From Anabaena sphaerica FACHB-251 (lineage in GTDB: Bacteria > Cyanobacteriota > Cyanobacteriia > Cyanobacteriales > Nostocaceae), in the NCBI RefSeq assembly GCF_014696825.1, contig NZ_JACJQU010000007.1:1-64000 (forward strand): a DNA stretch of 64,000 bases. Reading direction: 5' to 3'. Positions 45,333-54,602 of this stretch are shown here, in pieces. The notes under the pieces are model-generated. The model ran no database searches and had not been told where the DNA came from. It worked only from the letters and a program-made list of their open reading frames with translations. The position numbers were made by a program, and so were the translations under genes. Numbering within the stretch: the stretch's first letter is position 1; every line of letters begins with the position of its first letter.

Positions 45333-47708
45333 TCAATGTGCTGAACAAATACAATTTCTTCCCTGTGCTTTTGCCTGGTAGAGTGCAATATCTGCTTTTT
45401 GGTAAAGTGTTTGTAAATCTTTGGCATCATCAGGAACTTGAGCGATTCCTGCACTAAATGTTACTTTAAATTTAGTTCCATTTTGTACAGTAAATAAATT
45501 CTGACTAAATTGCTGAAGCACTTGTGCTAATCGTCCTATTCCATCTTCTCTAGATGTACCATACATTCCTACCACAAATTCTTCACCACCCCAACGCCCA
45601 ACGACATCTTCCTGTCTAAAGGATTGATTGAGAAGTTTACCAAAATAATTGAGAACACGGTCTCCCATTTCATGCCCATATTGATCATTAATAGATTTGA
45701 AGTTATCTAAATCCAACATTGCTAAACTAAAAGGTTGTTGTTGTCGTTGTGCTAACTGTAGCAATCTTGTTAAGTCCTGTAATACTTTTCGCCGCAGACT
45801 TAATCCTGTGAGCGCATCTATTTCTGTCAATTTCCACAGTTGGCGTTGTTCTAACCTGGTTCGCACACGGGTTAGTAATTCCGTTGGTACAATTGGTTTA
45901 GTTAAAAAATCATCAGCACCAACTATAAAACTACGTTGGATAGTTTCAATATCAGTGTGAGCAGATAAAAACAAAACAGGTAAACGATTCCATCGGGCAT
46001 CAGTACGGACTACTGAACACAAATCAAACCCACTCCAAACGTTAACTTGTTCACTGTTCTGATGAGAGAGATAAACTACACTAAATTCAACATCCAAAAT
46101 TAACAAATCAGGAACTGTTTGCTCTAGTGTTTCCCAGAATTTATGAGGTTGATCTAAAAGAGTCAAGTGATAGCCAGATGGTTCTAACAAAGTACGGAGA
46201 AGATTTAGCAAACCTGGATCATCATCAACAATTAATAACCTAGCGATAGGCTGCTTCACTTGCTGTATTGCTTGGATTACAGTTGCTAATACTTGACTTG
46301 GGGAAATGGGTTTTTGTAAAAAACATTTACTTCCTAAACGTGCTGCCTCTACTCGTTGAGCAAAAGAATTTTCAGCAGTCAGCATGACAACGGGAATTTC
46401 TGGGTATTGCTTACGTATTATTGCCAAAAAATCTAACCCATTTTCTGTAGAATCAGGAAAATTGATATCCAATAAAATCACATCAAAATGATGAGCTAAA
46501 AATTCCTGTGCTTGTTGGAGATTAACGGCAATTTTAGCTTGAAAACCCCAATTTGTTGCTTCCATTGCCATCTGCTTGGCTAAGGGCAAGTCATCATCTA
46601 CAATCAGCAGTGATGCTGAAGGAATAGTAGAGGCTGAAGATAAACATTCTGCTTGATTTTCACAGCCGTATTGTGAAATTTCCTGCTGTAACTGCGTTAT
46701 CAGTTGTCCCAAATGTGCAATTTCTGTTGCTTCTAATTCTTGCTCTTGTTTAAGAAGTTGCTGAATTTGGCGGGAAATTTGCGAAGCTGTATCTAAACCA
46801 AAACAACCTAAAGAACCAATTAGGGTATGTGCTTCTTTTTCCGCTTCCCGTTGTTGTGTGGGTGTGAGTGTGCCATTTTCTAAAGAGGTAATGGCTTGTT
46901 CTATGATAGAGAGGCGATCGCTATAAGAATCGCGATATTTCTCCCAAATAGCTTTTAGTTCCGACGCAACACTAACAACAGAGGTAATTTCTTCTTGACA
47001 GTCTTTGCTTAAAAGTTCCGGCTGTTTGAGCCGATACCCTTGTTTATAAATCGTTTCTAATATATCTCGAACACCCGCTTTTTTAAGTTTTTGCCGTAAA
47101 CCTTTAATATGTGCGCGGACTGCTCCCTCACTGGGAAATTCATCTCCTGTCCAGAGCCGATCTAGTAAACGATTAGTGCTAAAAATTTGCTCAGGATGTC
47201 GCAGAAATAATTCTAGTATTTCATATTCTTTAGCAGCTAGATAAATCGGCTTTTCTCGATATGTGACTTCACAACTATTCGGGTTTAGTGACAAATCACC
47301 CCAAGTTAATAAAGGTGTTTTTTGTGTTTGATTTCTTCTGAATAAGGCTCGAATTCGAGCTAATAATTCATCTATCTCAAAAGGTTTGGCTAAGTAATCA
47401 TCAGCACCAGCATCCAAGCCCATGACTTTATTTGTCACTGCGTCTAATGCTGTCATTAATATTACTGGTGTGTCTCGATTAGGATTAAGGTTAGAAGACT
47501 GATTAGTGCGGAGTTGTTTACAGAAAGTAATGCCATCCAATTTCGGTAACATCACATCTAAGAGAATCAGATCATAAGTATAAACTTCCGCTAAATTCCA
47601 TCCTGCTTGTCCATCTTGGGCTAACTCAATCTGATAGCGTTGTTTGGACAACGTTATTTGTAGCAGTTGGGCAATATTTCTATCATCTTCAACACAAAGA
47701 ATTTTCAC
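45333..47708 (-). CDS. multi-domain regulator REC-wHTH-Hpt-REC-REC-GGDEF
   Basis: A 791-residue protein combining an OmpR-type response regulator (REC about 1-125 with LLDVMLPKLDG; winged helix about 135-230 ending YKQGYRLKQ), an Hpt domain (about 255-345 with HTLIGSLGCFG), two more receivers (about 365-480 and 490-625 with VILLDINFPD and LLILDVEF) and a diguanylate cyclase domain with GRWGGEEFVVG (GGEEF). It could receive phosphate through Hpt and link gene regulation to c-di-GMP synthesis. The downstream phytochrome overlaps closely (ATG 12 bases from its stop), so light input through that kinase is likely. Confidence 0.92.
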   Translation of the reverse strand: MKILCVEDDRNIAQLLQITLSKQRYQIELAQDGQAGWNLAEVYTYDLILLDVMLPKLDGITFCKQLRTNQSSNLNPNRDTPVILMTALDAVTNKVMGLDAGADDYLAKPFEIDELLARIRALFRRNQTQKTPLLTWGDLSLNPNSCEVTYREKPIYLAAKEYEILELFLRHPEQIFSTNRLLDRLWTGDEFPSEGAVRAHIKGLRQKLKKAGVRDILETIYKQGYRLKQPELLSKDCQEEITSVVSVASELKAIWEKYRDSYSDRLSIIEQAITSLENGTLTPTQQREAEKEAHTLIGSLGCFGLDTASQISRQIQQLLKQEQELEATEIAHLGQLITQLQQEISQYGCENQAECLSSASTIPSASLLIVDDDLPLAKQMAMEATNWGFQAKIAVNLQQAQEFLAHHFDVILLDINFPDSTENGLDFLAIIRKQYPEIPVVMLTAENSFAQRVEAARLGSKCFLQKPISPSQVLATVIQAIQQVKQPIARLLIVDDDPGLLNLLRTLLEPSGYHLTLLDQPHKFWETLEQTVPDLLILDVEFSVVYLSHQNSEQVNVWSGFDLCSVVRTDARWNRLPVLFLSAHTDIETIQRSFIVGADDFLTKPIVPTELLTRVRTRLEQRQLWKLTEIDALTGLSLRRKVLQDLTRLLQLAQRQQQPFSLAMLDLDNFKSINDQYGHEMGDRVLNYFGKLLNQSFRQEDVVGRWGGEEFVVGMYGTSREDGIGRLAQVLQQFSQNLFTVQNGTKFKVTFSAGIAQVPDDAKDLQTLYQKADIALYQAKAQGRNCICSAH

Positions 47709-47750
47709 ATGGGTTAATCCTTGGTGCTTTTATCTAATTGCGTGTTTAAT

Positions 47751-48143
47751 TCATACTGTTATGTACTCAAGATTAGCATTTTCTAGCCAATAGAGATACC
47801 AGTCTTCATGAATAGGGAGCCAGCAAGGATTAGTTGCTTGTCCACCATACCAGTCAAAAGTCACTAAACTGAAGGCAGCAGAAGACAAGGGTTCGCACTG
47901 TGAAAAATCATGCTCAATCCAAACTACAAACTTCGGATTCAGACCAAATTCCTTTACTACCAGATTTGCTAGATTCTCAACCGCTGGGATTGTCAAGAAA
48001 CCTATTTTTGCACTAATTTTGGAAAAGATGACTATTTGTATTTGTGGAGCAGGTAAGTAGATACGCAGTTGATATTGGTGTTTTTCTGCGCCAAATACTT
48101 CCTGAATCACACTGTAAGGTGAAATTTGGTGAATAAATTTCAT
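47751..48143 (-). CDS. conserved hypothetical protein
   Basis: A 130-residue protein with alternating beta-type sequence and no known motif: KHQYQLRIYLPAPQIQIVIFSKIS, PKFVVWIEHD, SLVTFDWYGGQATNPCWLPIHEDWYLYWL. It is Trp- and Tyr-rich near the C-terminus and looks like a real gene upstream of the regulator operon on the same strand, 42 bases away. I have no functional assignment. Confidence 0.6.
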   Translation of the reverse strand: MKFIHQISPYSVIQEVFGAEKHQYQLRIYLPAPQIQIVIFSKISAKIGFLTIPAVENLANLVVKEFGLNPKFVVWIEHDFSQCEPLSSAAFSLVTFDWYGGQATNPCWLPIHEDWYLYWLENANLEYITV

Positions 48144-48181
48144 GATATTTTGACTTTTGAAATATTTTCTCTAAGGGACAG

Positions 48182-48346
48182 TTAAACTAAAACCAGAGGG
48201 CGTTTTGCTAATGGATTAACCAGCGTATTCAGACTTTTTTGCTCGAATAATGGCATTTCTTGCCAGCAACTGCGACAGAACCAATAAATATGATGTTGGT
48301 GAAAGTTGCGCGTCATGGTGTTGGAGCAGCAAGGACAGGTATTCAT
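48182..48346 (-). CDS. 54-residue zinc-ribbon protein
   Basis: Reading leftward from ATG at 48346, the frame gives MNTCPCCSNTMTRNFHQ, then YWFCRSCWQEMP and ends KRPLVLV with a TAA at 48182. Two CxxC pairs (CPCC and CRSC) form a zinc ribbon. I recall small cyanobacterial proteins with the YWFCRSCWQEMP pattern, often near sensory genes. It is on the same strand, upstream of the 130-residue gene. It is too short to be found by length-based calling. Confidence 0.75.
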   Translation of the reverse strand: MNTCPCCSNTMTRNFHQHHIYWFCRSCWQEMPLFEQKSLNTLVNPLAKRPLVLV

Positions 48347-48713
48347 AAAATTCTCAAAATCTTTTACTAAATTTGTTTGGCTATAAATAGAGAGAGAATT
48401 GAAGCAATCTCATTGAATTTGAAGCTATGACAAATTTGTGAAATATTTGTGAATAGGGGTTAAATATTACAGAAATATAATTAGGACTTACGCAAGATTG
48501 AACTCAAAACCTGATTCTTGCGTAGGGGTAATACCGCAACGGGCAAGCAAGCTACATGAATTACCCCTACTTCCGTTCTGTTTTGCGTAAGTCCTGTAAT
48601 TAAATAAATTTTTTTATAAATAATTTTAGCTTTTTGTGTATTTAAGTCACAAAAATATCAAATGTTCAATAGATCCCCGACTGCTCAAGCGTAAGTCCTT
48701 ATTAAACTACTTA
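48347..48713. other. 367-base gap with a small inverted-repeat element
   Basis: Apart from the foldback element at 48483-48595 and AT-rich sequence, nothing was found here. The zinc-ribbon gene upstream region and the DUF4344 gene 3' end border it. Confidence 0.5.
48483..48595. repeat. 113-bp MITE-like element with 13-bp TIR (AGGACTTACGCAA), copy 1
   Basis: AGGACTTACGCAA (48483-48495) and TTGCGTAAGTCCT (48583-48595) are perfect inverted repeats. The interior contains GGGGTAAT and ATTACCCC arms that also pair. A shorter related element with the ACTTACGCAAAA terminus is at 57546-57631. Confidence 0.75.
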
Positions 48714-49634
48714 TTACAATAAATTTACACTTTCTCTGAGGTGAGGACTTAGCAAAGTCCGCCAAGCTTTCAGCTTTTTACTGTAATCTATTCGGCAAGT
48801 ATTCTGTCTTTGCGGAGGTATACCTATCTTCTCTACCAAAACATCATATTTTTGTGGTTCTTTACCATAAACCAAACAAATAATATTATAAAATCTCTGA
48901 TAATTCAAAGAGTGTTCATCCCAAAAAGATAAATCTTGACTTACACTTGCTATTTCCTGGTTGCCAGATAATCCAAATTGAATAGCAGATGCTAAAGCAG
49001 CATATTCCTGTCCTAATTCTGATAATAAAATTGTCGAAAATTCATCAACAGTATCTTCTTCTTTGCCAGTTACAGGTAAATCTAATTCTTCGATGAGTGT
49101 ATGTCCCAATTCATGGAAAAAAGTAAAAACAGTTGTACCAGCTACCCGTCGATTAACTTTATTGATGACTTCAGGTTGATTTATATTCAATTCCCTTGAT
49201 TGATAGTAGTCCATAAATACCTCAGTGAATCTATCTATTAATTCATAGCAAATAGTAATACTATGTTCAGAAGGTTTATAGTATGCGTTGACAGCACCAC
49301 AGTCACCCAAAATAACTTTGACATCATTGGGCATAATTAAAACTCTATTTAGCTTTTGGGCTAATTTTTCAAATGATTGATATTTTTGAAATCTTTCTTG
49401 TCTTTGTATAGAATGTTTGCGCTGTAAAGGAGTATAAACTACTTGAAATTTTCCTGTAGCATCTACACTACTATTTGTGCTTATTGCGTTAGTATTACTA
49501 ATTAACTTAACTTGAGTTGGCTTGACAATAGGATTGATAAAAATAATAATTATCCCCACAGTTAGAATACTGATAAATAATAAAATTTTCAGTTTCAGCC
49601 CAATAGGATGTAAATATTTAAACAGGTCAGACAT
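48714..49634 (-). CDS. DUF4344-type putative metallopeptidase with N-terminal membrane anchor
   Basis: A 306-residue protein with an N-terminal membrane segment (about 15-35) and a zinc-protease motif FFHELGHTLIEELDLP (HExxH), followed by EEDTVDEFSTILL, in which the aspartate/glutamate residues may be further metal ligands. The cysteines of ILGDCGAVNAYY, SITICYEL and NTCRID fit an extracytoplasmic fold. The HELGH plus DEFSTIL arrangement is that of the DUF4344 family; the substrate is unknown. It is the only gene between the sensory island and the DUF2243 gene. Confidence 0.85.
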   Translation of the reverse strand: MSDLFKYLHPIGLKLKILLFISILTVGIIIIFINPIVKPTQVKLISNTNAISTNSSVDATGKFQVVYTPLQRKHSIQRQERFQKYQSFEKLAQKLNRVLIMPNDVKVILGDCGAVNAYYKPSEHSITICYELIDRFTEVFMDYYQSRELNINQPEVINKVNRRVAGTTVFTFFHELGHTLIEELDLPVTGKEEDTVDEFSTILLSELGQEYAALASAIQFGLSGNQEIASVSQDLSFWDEHSLNYQRFYNIICLVYGKEPQKYDVLVEKIGIPPQRQNTCRIDYSKKLKAWRTLLSPHLRESVNLL

Positions 49635-50031
49635 ACTGTGGGTTAGACATTTTGATTAAAAGATTCAAAATTGAAACCAGTTTGAGTCTTGGTATGAACC
49701 CAAAAATTACGAATTATGTTTGCGTAGCGTATCCGCAGGAAATAAGTAAGTCAACTTCATTAAATGTAAAATGCTCATGATACATATACCCAACTGTTCC
49801 ATGAAGTCGGGAATCTGAGTATTACATTTTTTAAGTCGAAGCCGCTTGCTAAATCTCAGATCTATCTATAGGAGGATGATAATAAACTAAACTTTTGCAA
49901 TATTTTTGTCAACTTTTTAAAAATAAAAACAGCAAATTGCTGTTTATTAGGCGAATGGAACTTGATAAATTACCGCAGCTATTACCGCATCAAGTTATAA
50001 ACCGCCTAGAATAATTCATAAGGACTAATGA
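49635..50031. other. 397-base gap with a terminator
   Basis: It contains a GCGTAGCGTATCCGC short-repeat remnant (near 49722), AT-rich sequence, and a terminator-like hairpin (49911-49945). No gene found. A TAATGACTAATGACT repeat lies at 50024-50046, across the end of the DUF2243 gene. Confidence 0.45.
49911..49945 (-). terminator. terminator-like hairpin downstream of the DUF2243 gene
   Basis: Leftward reading gives AAACAGC, a five-base loop, and GCTGTTT followed by TTATTTTTAAAAAG, a stem with a T-rich tail. It is about 90 bases after the stop at 50032. Confidence 0.5.
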
Positions 50032-50520
50032 CTAATGACTAATGACTATTTTATTTCTTTGGATCATGATCCAGCCTATAATTATCAGCAATGCTCCCAA
50101 AGCCAAGAATCCTAAATCCCAAGCTAACTGATTGGGACCTGGTTTTACATGATGGATACCGAGAATTTGGTGGTCTATAAGTCCTTCAACCAAATCAAAC
50201 AACCCAGTACCGATAAGTAGTGACCCAACAAAAGTCTGTGATGACCAAGCAACATCTTCACGCTTGCCAGCTTGCCACAGTAAAATTACACCTATCACAG
50301 TCAATATCCAGTCTAAAGCATGAAATAAACCATCCCAGACCATGTTTAAATCTATATTTGAGATGGTTGTTAGTGGTTGAACGTTACTGATCATGTGATG
50401 CCATTGGAGAATTTGATGCAGCAAGATGCCATCAATAAAGCCTCCCAGTCCTAAACCAAGGAAAATTCCCGCAGCAATTAGTAGTGTAATTCCTTTATTT
50501 GCCTCATTCTTAGCCTTCAT
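50032..50520 (-). CDS. DUF2243-family membrane protein
   Basis: A 162-residue integral membrane protein with four predicted helices. Conserved motifs GGFIDGILLHQILQWHHM and GLFDLVEGLIDHQILGIHHVKPG form a duplicated histidine-containing pair, typical of DUF2243. Function is unknown; the paired histidines suggest metal or heme binding (inference). ATG 50520 is preceded by GAGG at the right spacing, so it is better than an upstream TTG at 50538. Confidence 0.9.
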   Translation of the reverse strand: MKAKNEANKGITLLIAAGIFLGLGLGGFIDGILLHQILQWHHMISNVQPLTTISNIDLNMVWDGLFHALDWILTVIGVILLWQAGKREDVAWSSQTFVGSLLIGTGLFDLVEGLIDHQILGIHHVKPGPNQLAWDLGFLALGALLIIIGWIMIQRNKIVISH

Positions 50521-50654
50521 ATCAACCTCAAAAATCAATGTAGGCTACCAAAATAAAACTGTTCTGCGAGTCATATCTTCTCTCTTGAGGCTAGTACCGC
50601 TGCGCGGAAGTGAAACAGGAATATAAAATTTAAATATAAAAGAGCAATTTTCAA

Positions 50655-51128
50655 ATGACTATTTACTTTTACAAAGTTTGGCAGCCCTATGGCTGTTTTT
50701 CTAACTTTTCTCTTCACCCTATCGAAATCGAGGGTGTTTACTGGCCAACAGTTGAGCATTATTATCAAGCGCAAAAGTTTGTTGGTAGTGACGATGCAGT
50801 TATTATACCCTTAATTCATGCTGCTCCTACCCCTGACGAAGCAGCCGCTTTAGGAAGATGTAGCACTCGCAAACTTCGCCCAGACTGGGAGATAGTCAAA
50901 ATTGATGTAATGCGAGCAGCTGTACTTAAAAAATTTCTTACTCATCCAGAAATCCGAGAAGTGCTTTTGGTGACAGGTGATGAAGTTCTGGTGGAAAACT
51001 CACCCACAGATTATTTTTGGGGCTGTGGTGCAGATAAGACTGGTCAAAATCATCTAGGTAAAATCCTCATGAGTGTGCGTGAAGAAATTCGTCAGTTACT
51101 GTTTTTAACTGCAATCACCAATTCATAA
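50655..51128 (+). CDS. NADAR-family (YbiA-like) N-glycosidase
   Basis: The 157-residue protein matches the NADAR/YbiA family: FYKVWQPYGCFSNFSLHPIEIEGVYWPTVEHYYQAQKF, LGRCSTRKLRPDWE, MRAAVLKKFLTHPEIREVLLVTGDEVLVE, and DYFWGCGADKTGQNHLGKILMSVRE. Members remove damaged riboflavin precursors or, in some cases, ADP-ribose from guanine. The single-gene context (no DarT or toxin nearby) does not decide which. It is divergent from the DUF2243 gene. Confidence 0.93.
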   Translation: MTIYFYKVWQPYGCFSNFSLHPIEIEGVYWPTVEHYYQAQKFVGSDDAVIIPLIHAAPTPDEAAALGRCSTRKLRPDWEIVKIDVMRAAVLKKFLTHPEIREVLLVTGDEVLVENSPTDYFWGCGADKTGQNHLGKILMSVREEIRQLLFLTAITNS

Positions 51129-51617
51129 GTCAAAACTATGAAAATTATAATGCCTTTGCCGCTATGAAAAATTGACATATTTTGTAACGTTTACAGACTG
51201 GTAAAATTATTTAGTAGCGCCCATATGGGAAGGCAAAACGCCTACATGGGAAACCCCCTAAACCTGCGCTGACTCATCTGTTTCTGGAAAGTTAACAGAA
51301 TTTTTATGAAGGAGGAAATTCTTTCAGCAAAATTACTTAAAAAATAGCGGGATGTTTTTTGAAGAAATCATAATAAAACTTTAAAAAAAGTAACAAAAAG
51401 TAGATGATTTGGCTTTGATTACTGTAAAACAAAGAAAATTAAAATAAGTGAATATACCGAGAATTTTTATAAATTCTAGATATAAATTTTGTGATATTAT
51501 GTAAAAAATGATAAAATTTATTCAATAAAAGATAATAAATCTACAAGTGTTAAAGTTATAACTTTACATAAGACAAAAGATTAAAAAATTATATTTTTGA
51601 CAAGGTGAAGATTAGTA
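51129..51617. other. 489-base AT-rich upstream region of the three-GAF kinase
   Basis: A compact hairpin lies at 51220-51250: CCCAT pairs with ATGGG, and inside it AGGC pairs with GCCT around AAAACG or AAAA. The remaining sequence (51350-51600) is very AT-rich. No gene found; a small RNA or leader cannot be excluded. Confidence 0.4.
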
Positions 51618-54359
51618 ATGACTTTTACCGAGAAGCCAGAAAGTTGGCCGCAAAGCTCAGATCAAGAAACTTTACTGCATCGGATGATCAAGCAGATTAG
51701 GCGATCGCTTGATCTCCAAGAAATATTAACCACAACTGTGACTGAAGTGCGTTCATTCTTGGGAACCGATCGCGTAAAAATATATAGATTTGACGCTGAT
51801 GGTAGCGGTGAAGTCATTGCTGAATCTATTCATCAACAACGTCTGCCATCATTATTAGGACTTCATTTCCCAGCAAATGACATTCCAGCTTCAGCCAGAG
51901 AGATGTTTTTGTTAGCGAGGCAACGCTCAATAGTAGATGTGGCTGCGGGGATAATCGGGTTATCGCCACTCAAATCAGCAAAAAATGGCAAAGCCTTACT
52001 TACACAGAATATTCACTATCGGCAACTAGACTCATGTCATATTCAGTATTTAAAGGCCATGGGCGTACAGTCTTCCCTGGTAGTACCAATTTTAGAATAT
52101 GACCCAAGAGGAGAATCGAAACAGCCAAAACTTTGGGGGTTGCTGGTTTCCCACGACAGCCAAGCGCGAACTATTTTGAAGCGAGAACTCAAAGTAGTAC
52201 AACAAATAGCCGATCAAGTGGCGATCGCCATTTCTCAAAGTAACCTACTGAGCGAAGCTAGAGCCAAGCAACAGCGAGAAGCCATAATTAACCAAGTCAC
52301 AACCCTCTTACATCAACTGCCAACAATTCGACTACAGCAAGCACTAGAAACCACAACAGCATCCTTTAGTGGCATAGGTGGCAGGCTTTATATTGAACAG
52401 AGTGGAGAACTATATACCTGTGGAGAACAACCGCAACTAGCTTATGAACTAGAAGATAGTGTGAATGAACAGCATCCCGTGTGGGAACACTGGATGCTAG
52501 AGTACAAAAGAGGTGAAATTTGGGCAATTTCCGACCTTTACAAAGAACCTAACTTGAGTGTTTTATTCCCGGCCTTTCAATCCACTCGGATTCGGGGGTT
52601 CATGGTCATTTCCCTAAACTACCGCGAAAAATTTATTGGTGTGTTAACCATTTTTCGCCCAGAATTTGATAGTGAAATTCTCTGGGCTGGAAGATACGAC
52701 GATAATAAGCATCAAGAATTACCGCGTCTTTCTTTTGAGGTGTGGAGAGAGGAAAAAAAAGGACAAGCACCTGCCTGGAAACCGGAAGACATATCACTAG
52801 CACAAGCTTTGTGTCATAACTTCTCAATGGCAATTCAGCAGCAGTTAACAACCCAAGAACTACAGGTGCTGAATACCAACCTAGAAATCAGAGTACAGGA
52901 ACAAACTGCTGAGATAGAGAAAACCTTACTGCTAACCAAGGCACTCAAGCAAGTCACAGATCAGATTCGCAGAACCTTGGACTTGAATACAATTCTACAA
53001 ACCATCGTCCGAGAAGTCCGTCCCTTACTCAATTCTGACCGGGTGCTGATTTATCAGTTAATGAGTGAATTTGATGGTGAAGTGATTGTGGAAGAATTCA
53101 ATGGTAATTGGCAGTCAGTTTTGGGGCTGAAGTTATCATCGGAATGCTTTCCTCAAGACTATATCCAACTTTACTTGGAGGGTAGGGTCAGGGCGATTAA
53201 CGATGTCTCCACAGATGTCTTGAGTCCTTGCCATCGAGAATTCTTGGTAAGTATGCAAGTCCAAGCTAACTTAATTGTACCCATCAAAATGGGAAACCAA
53301 CTTTGGGGTTTATTAGTTGCCCACCACTGTGAATCTCCTAGAATTTGGCAGGATGCAGAAATTGATTTACTGCAACAGTTAGCAGACCAAGCAGCGATCG
53401 CAATTCAGCAAGCGCAACTATATGAACAAAGCTGTGCAGCCGAAGCTAAAGCCACAGCCAAAGCGGCACAGCTAGAGCAGACCCTACATCAACTGCAAGA
53501 AACCCAGTCTAAATTAATTCACACTGAAAAAATGTCCGGTTTAGGACAGTTAGTGGCAGGTATAGCTCACGAAATCAACAACCCTGTTAACTTTATCTAT
53601 GGCAACCTCTGTCATGCCAGCAACTACACCAAAGATTTGCTCAAGCTTTTAGAACTCTACCAGTCCCAATATCCCAATCCCAATAGTGAAATTCGTTCCA
53701 CTATGGAAGCCATCGACTTTAATTTTTTGGTGCAAGACCTACCAAAAATTATGTCATCAATGCGATTAGGCTCAGATCGCATCCGTTCAATAGTGCTGTC
53801 ATTACGTAATTTTTCCCGCCTGGATGAAGCTGAAAACAAGCGTGTTGATTTGCATGAAGGCATTGATAACACTTTATTGATTTTGCAACATCGGCTGAAA
53901 CCACATGGACATTTTCCGGGCATTACGGTGATCAAGGACTATGGTGAGTTACCAAAAGTAGAATGCTATGCCGGACAAATGAATCAGGTATTCATGAATG
54001 TCATTAACAATGCCATTGATGTCTTAACCGATGAGATAGAACAAAATACCCAATTAATTGATACTAAACCTTTACCCACTATTCGTATTTCTACCAGAGT
54101 CACAACACAAAATCCCTATTTGTTAATCAGCATTGCAGATAATGGACCAGGTATGAGTAAAGACGTGAAAAAACGGATATTTGATCCATTTTTTACTACC
54201 AAGCCTGTAGGTAAGGGTACAGGACTAGGATTGGCAATAAGCTACCAAATTGTTGTAGAAAAACATGGTGGACTGATGGAATGTATATCAGAACCAGGGA
54301 AAGGTACAGAATTCTGGATTGAAATTCCCTTGAAATTACAAGGAGGTAACAGGGAATAG
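51618..54359 (+). CDS. three-GAF sensor histidine kinase with cyanobacteriochrome-like domains
   Basis: A 913-residue protein: GAF1 (about 20-215; phytochrome-like FPANDIP and SCHIQYL with C140), GAF2 (about 225-415, no cysteine motif), a coiled coil, GAF3 (about 445-605) with SECFPQDY (C510) and SPCHREFL (C538), then a kinase of the AHEINNP type (SGLGQLVAGIAHEINNPVNFIYG) and HATPase with DNGPGM and GKGTGLGLAIS. The 28-residue spacing of C510 and C538 equals that I recall for the two chromophore cysteines in DXCF cyanobacteriochromes (494 and 522 in TePixJ). GAF1 is a probable bilin domain too. The response regulator is not adjacent. Confidence 0.9.
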   Translation: MTFTEKPESWPQSSDQETLLHRMIKQIRRSLDLQEILTTTVTEVRSFLGTDRVKIYRFDADGSGEVIAESIHQQRLPSLLGLHFPANDIPASAREMFLLARQRSIVDVAAGIIGLSPLKSAKNGKALLTQNIHYRQLDSCHIQYLKAMGVQSSLVVPILEYDPRGESKQPKLWGLLVSHDSQARTILKRELKVVQQIADQVAIAISQSNLLSEARAKQQREAIINQVTTLLHQLPTIRLQQALETTTASFSGIGGRLYIEQSGELYTCGEQPQLAYELEDSVNEQHPVWEHWMLEYKRGEIWAISDLYKEPNLSVLFPAFQSTRIRGFMVISLNYREKFIGVLTIFRPEFDSEILWAGRYDDNKHQELPRLSFEVWREEKKGQAPAWKPEDISLAQALCHNFSMAIQQQLTTQELQVLNTNLEIRVQEQTAEIEKTLLLTKALKQVTDQIRRTLDLNTILQTIVREVRPLLNSDRVLIYQLMSEFDGEVIVEEFNGNWQSVLGLKLSSECFPQDYIQLYLEGRVRAINDVSTDVLSPCHREFLVSMQVQANLIVPIKMGNQLWGLLVAHHCESPRIWQDAEIDLLQQLADQAAIAIQQAQLYEQSCAAEAKATAKAAQLEQTLHQLQETQSKLIHTEKMSGLGQLVAGIAHEINNPVNFIYGNLCHASNYTKDLLKLLELYQSQYPNPNSEIRSTMEAIDFNFLVQDLPKIMSSMRLGSDRIRSIVLSLRNFSRLDEAENKRVDLHEGIDNTLLILQHRLKPHGHFPGITVIKDYGELPKVECYAGQMNQVFMNVINNAIDVLTDEIEQNTQLIDTKPLPTIRISTRVTTQNPYLLISIADNGPGMSKDVKKRIFDPFFTTKPVGKGTGLGLAISYQIVVEKHGGLMECISEPGKGTEFWIEIPLKLQGGNRE

Positions 54360-54552
54360 GTGACAGGTGACAGAAGGCAAGAGGCAAGAGGCAAGAGGCA
54401 CAGAGATGGGGAAAATAAATAATTGCCTATTCTCTATTCCCTATTCCCTATGACTGTCTGAAATCATACTGTTAACAGAGTTGTTTCAAAACTTAAAATA
54501 TTAATGAGTAAATCCTATAAAATATCAATAAACTATAAACCCTGGCCAATAA

Positions 54553-54602
54553 ATTATTTAAGTCGTGAACTACCTACACTGACTCTTCGAGTACAGTGTA
54601 GG
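54553..54602 (-). other. TnpB right-end hairpin, probable end of guide-RNA scaffold
   Basis: CCTACACTG (54573-54581) pairs with CAGTGTAGG (54594-54602), and inside it ACTC pairs with GAGT around TTC, with one bulged base: about 13 bp. The tnpB stop codon (54574-54576) is within the stem. On the gene strand the hairpin is followed by TAGTTCACGACTTAAAT, a form known from IS200/IS605 right ends. Confidence 0.65.
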
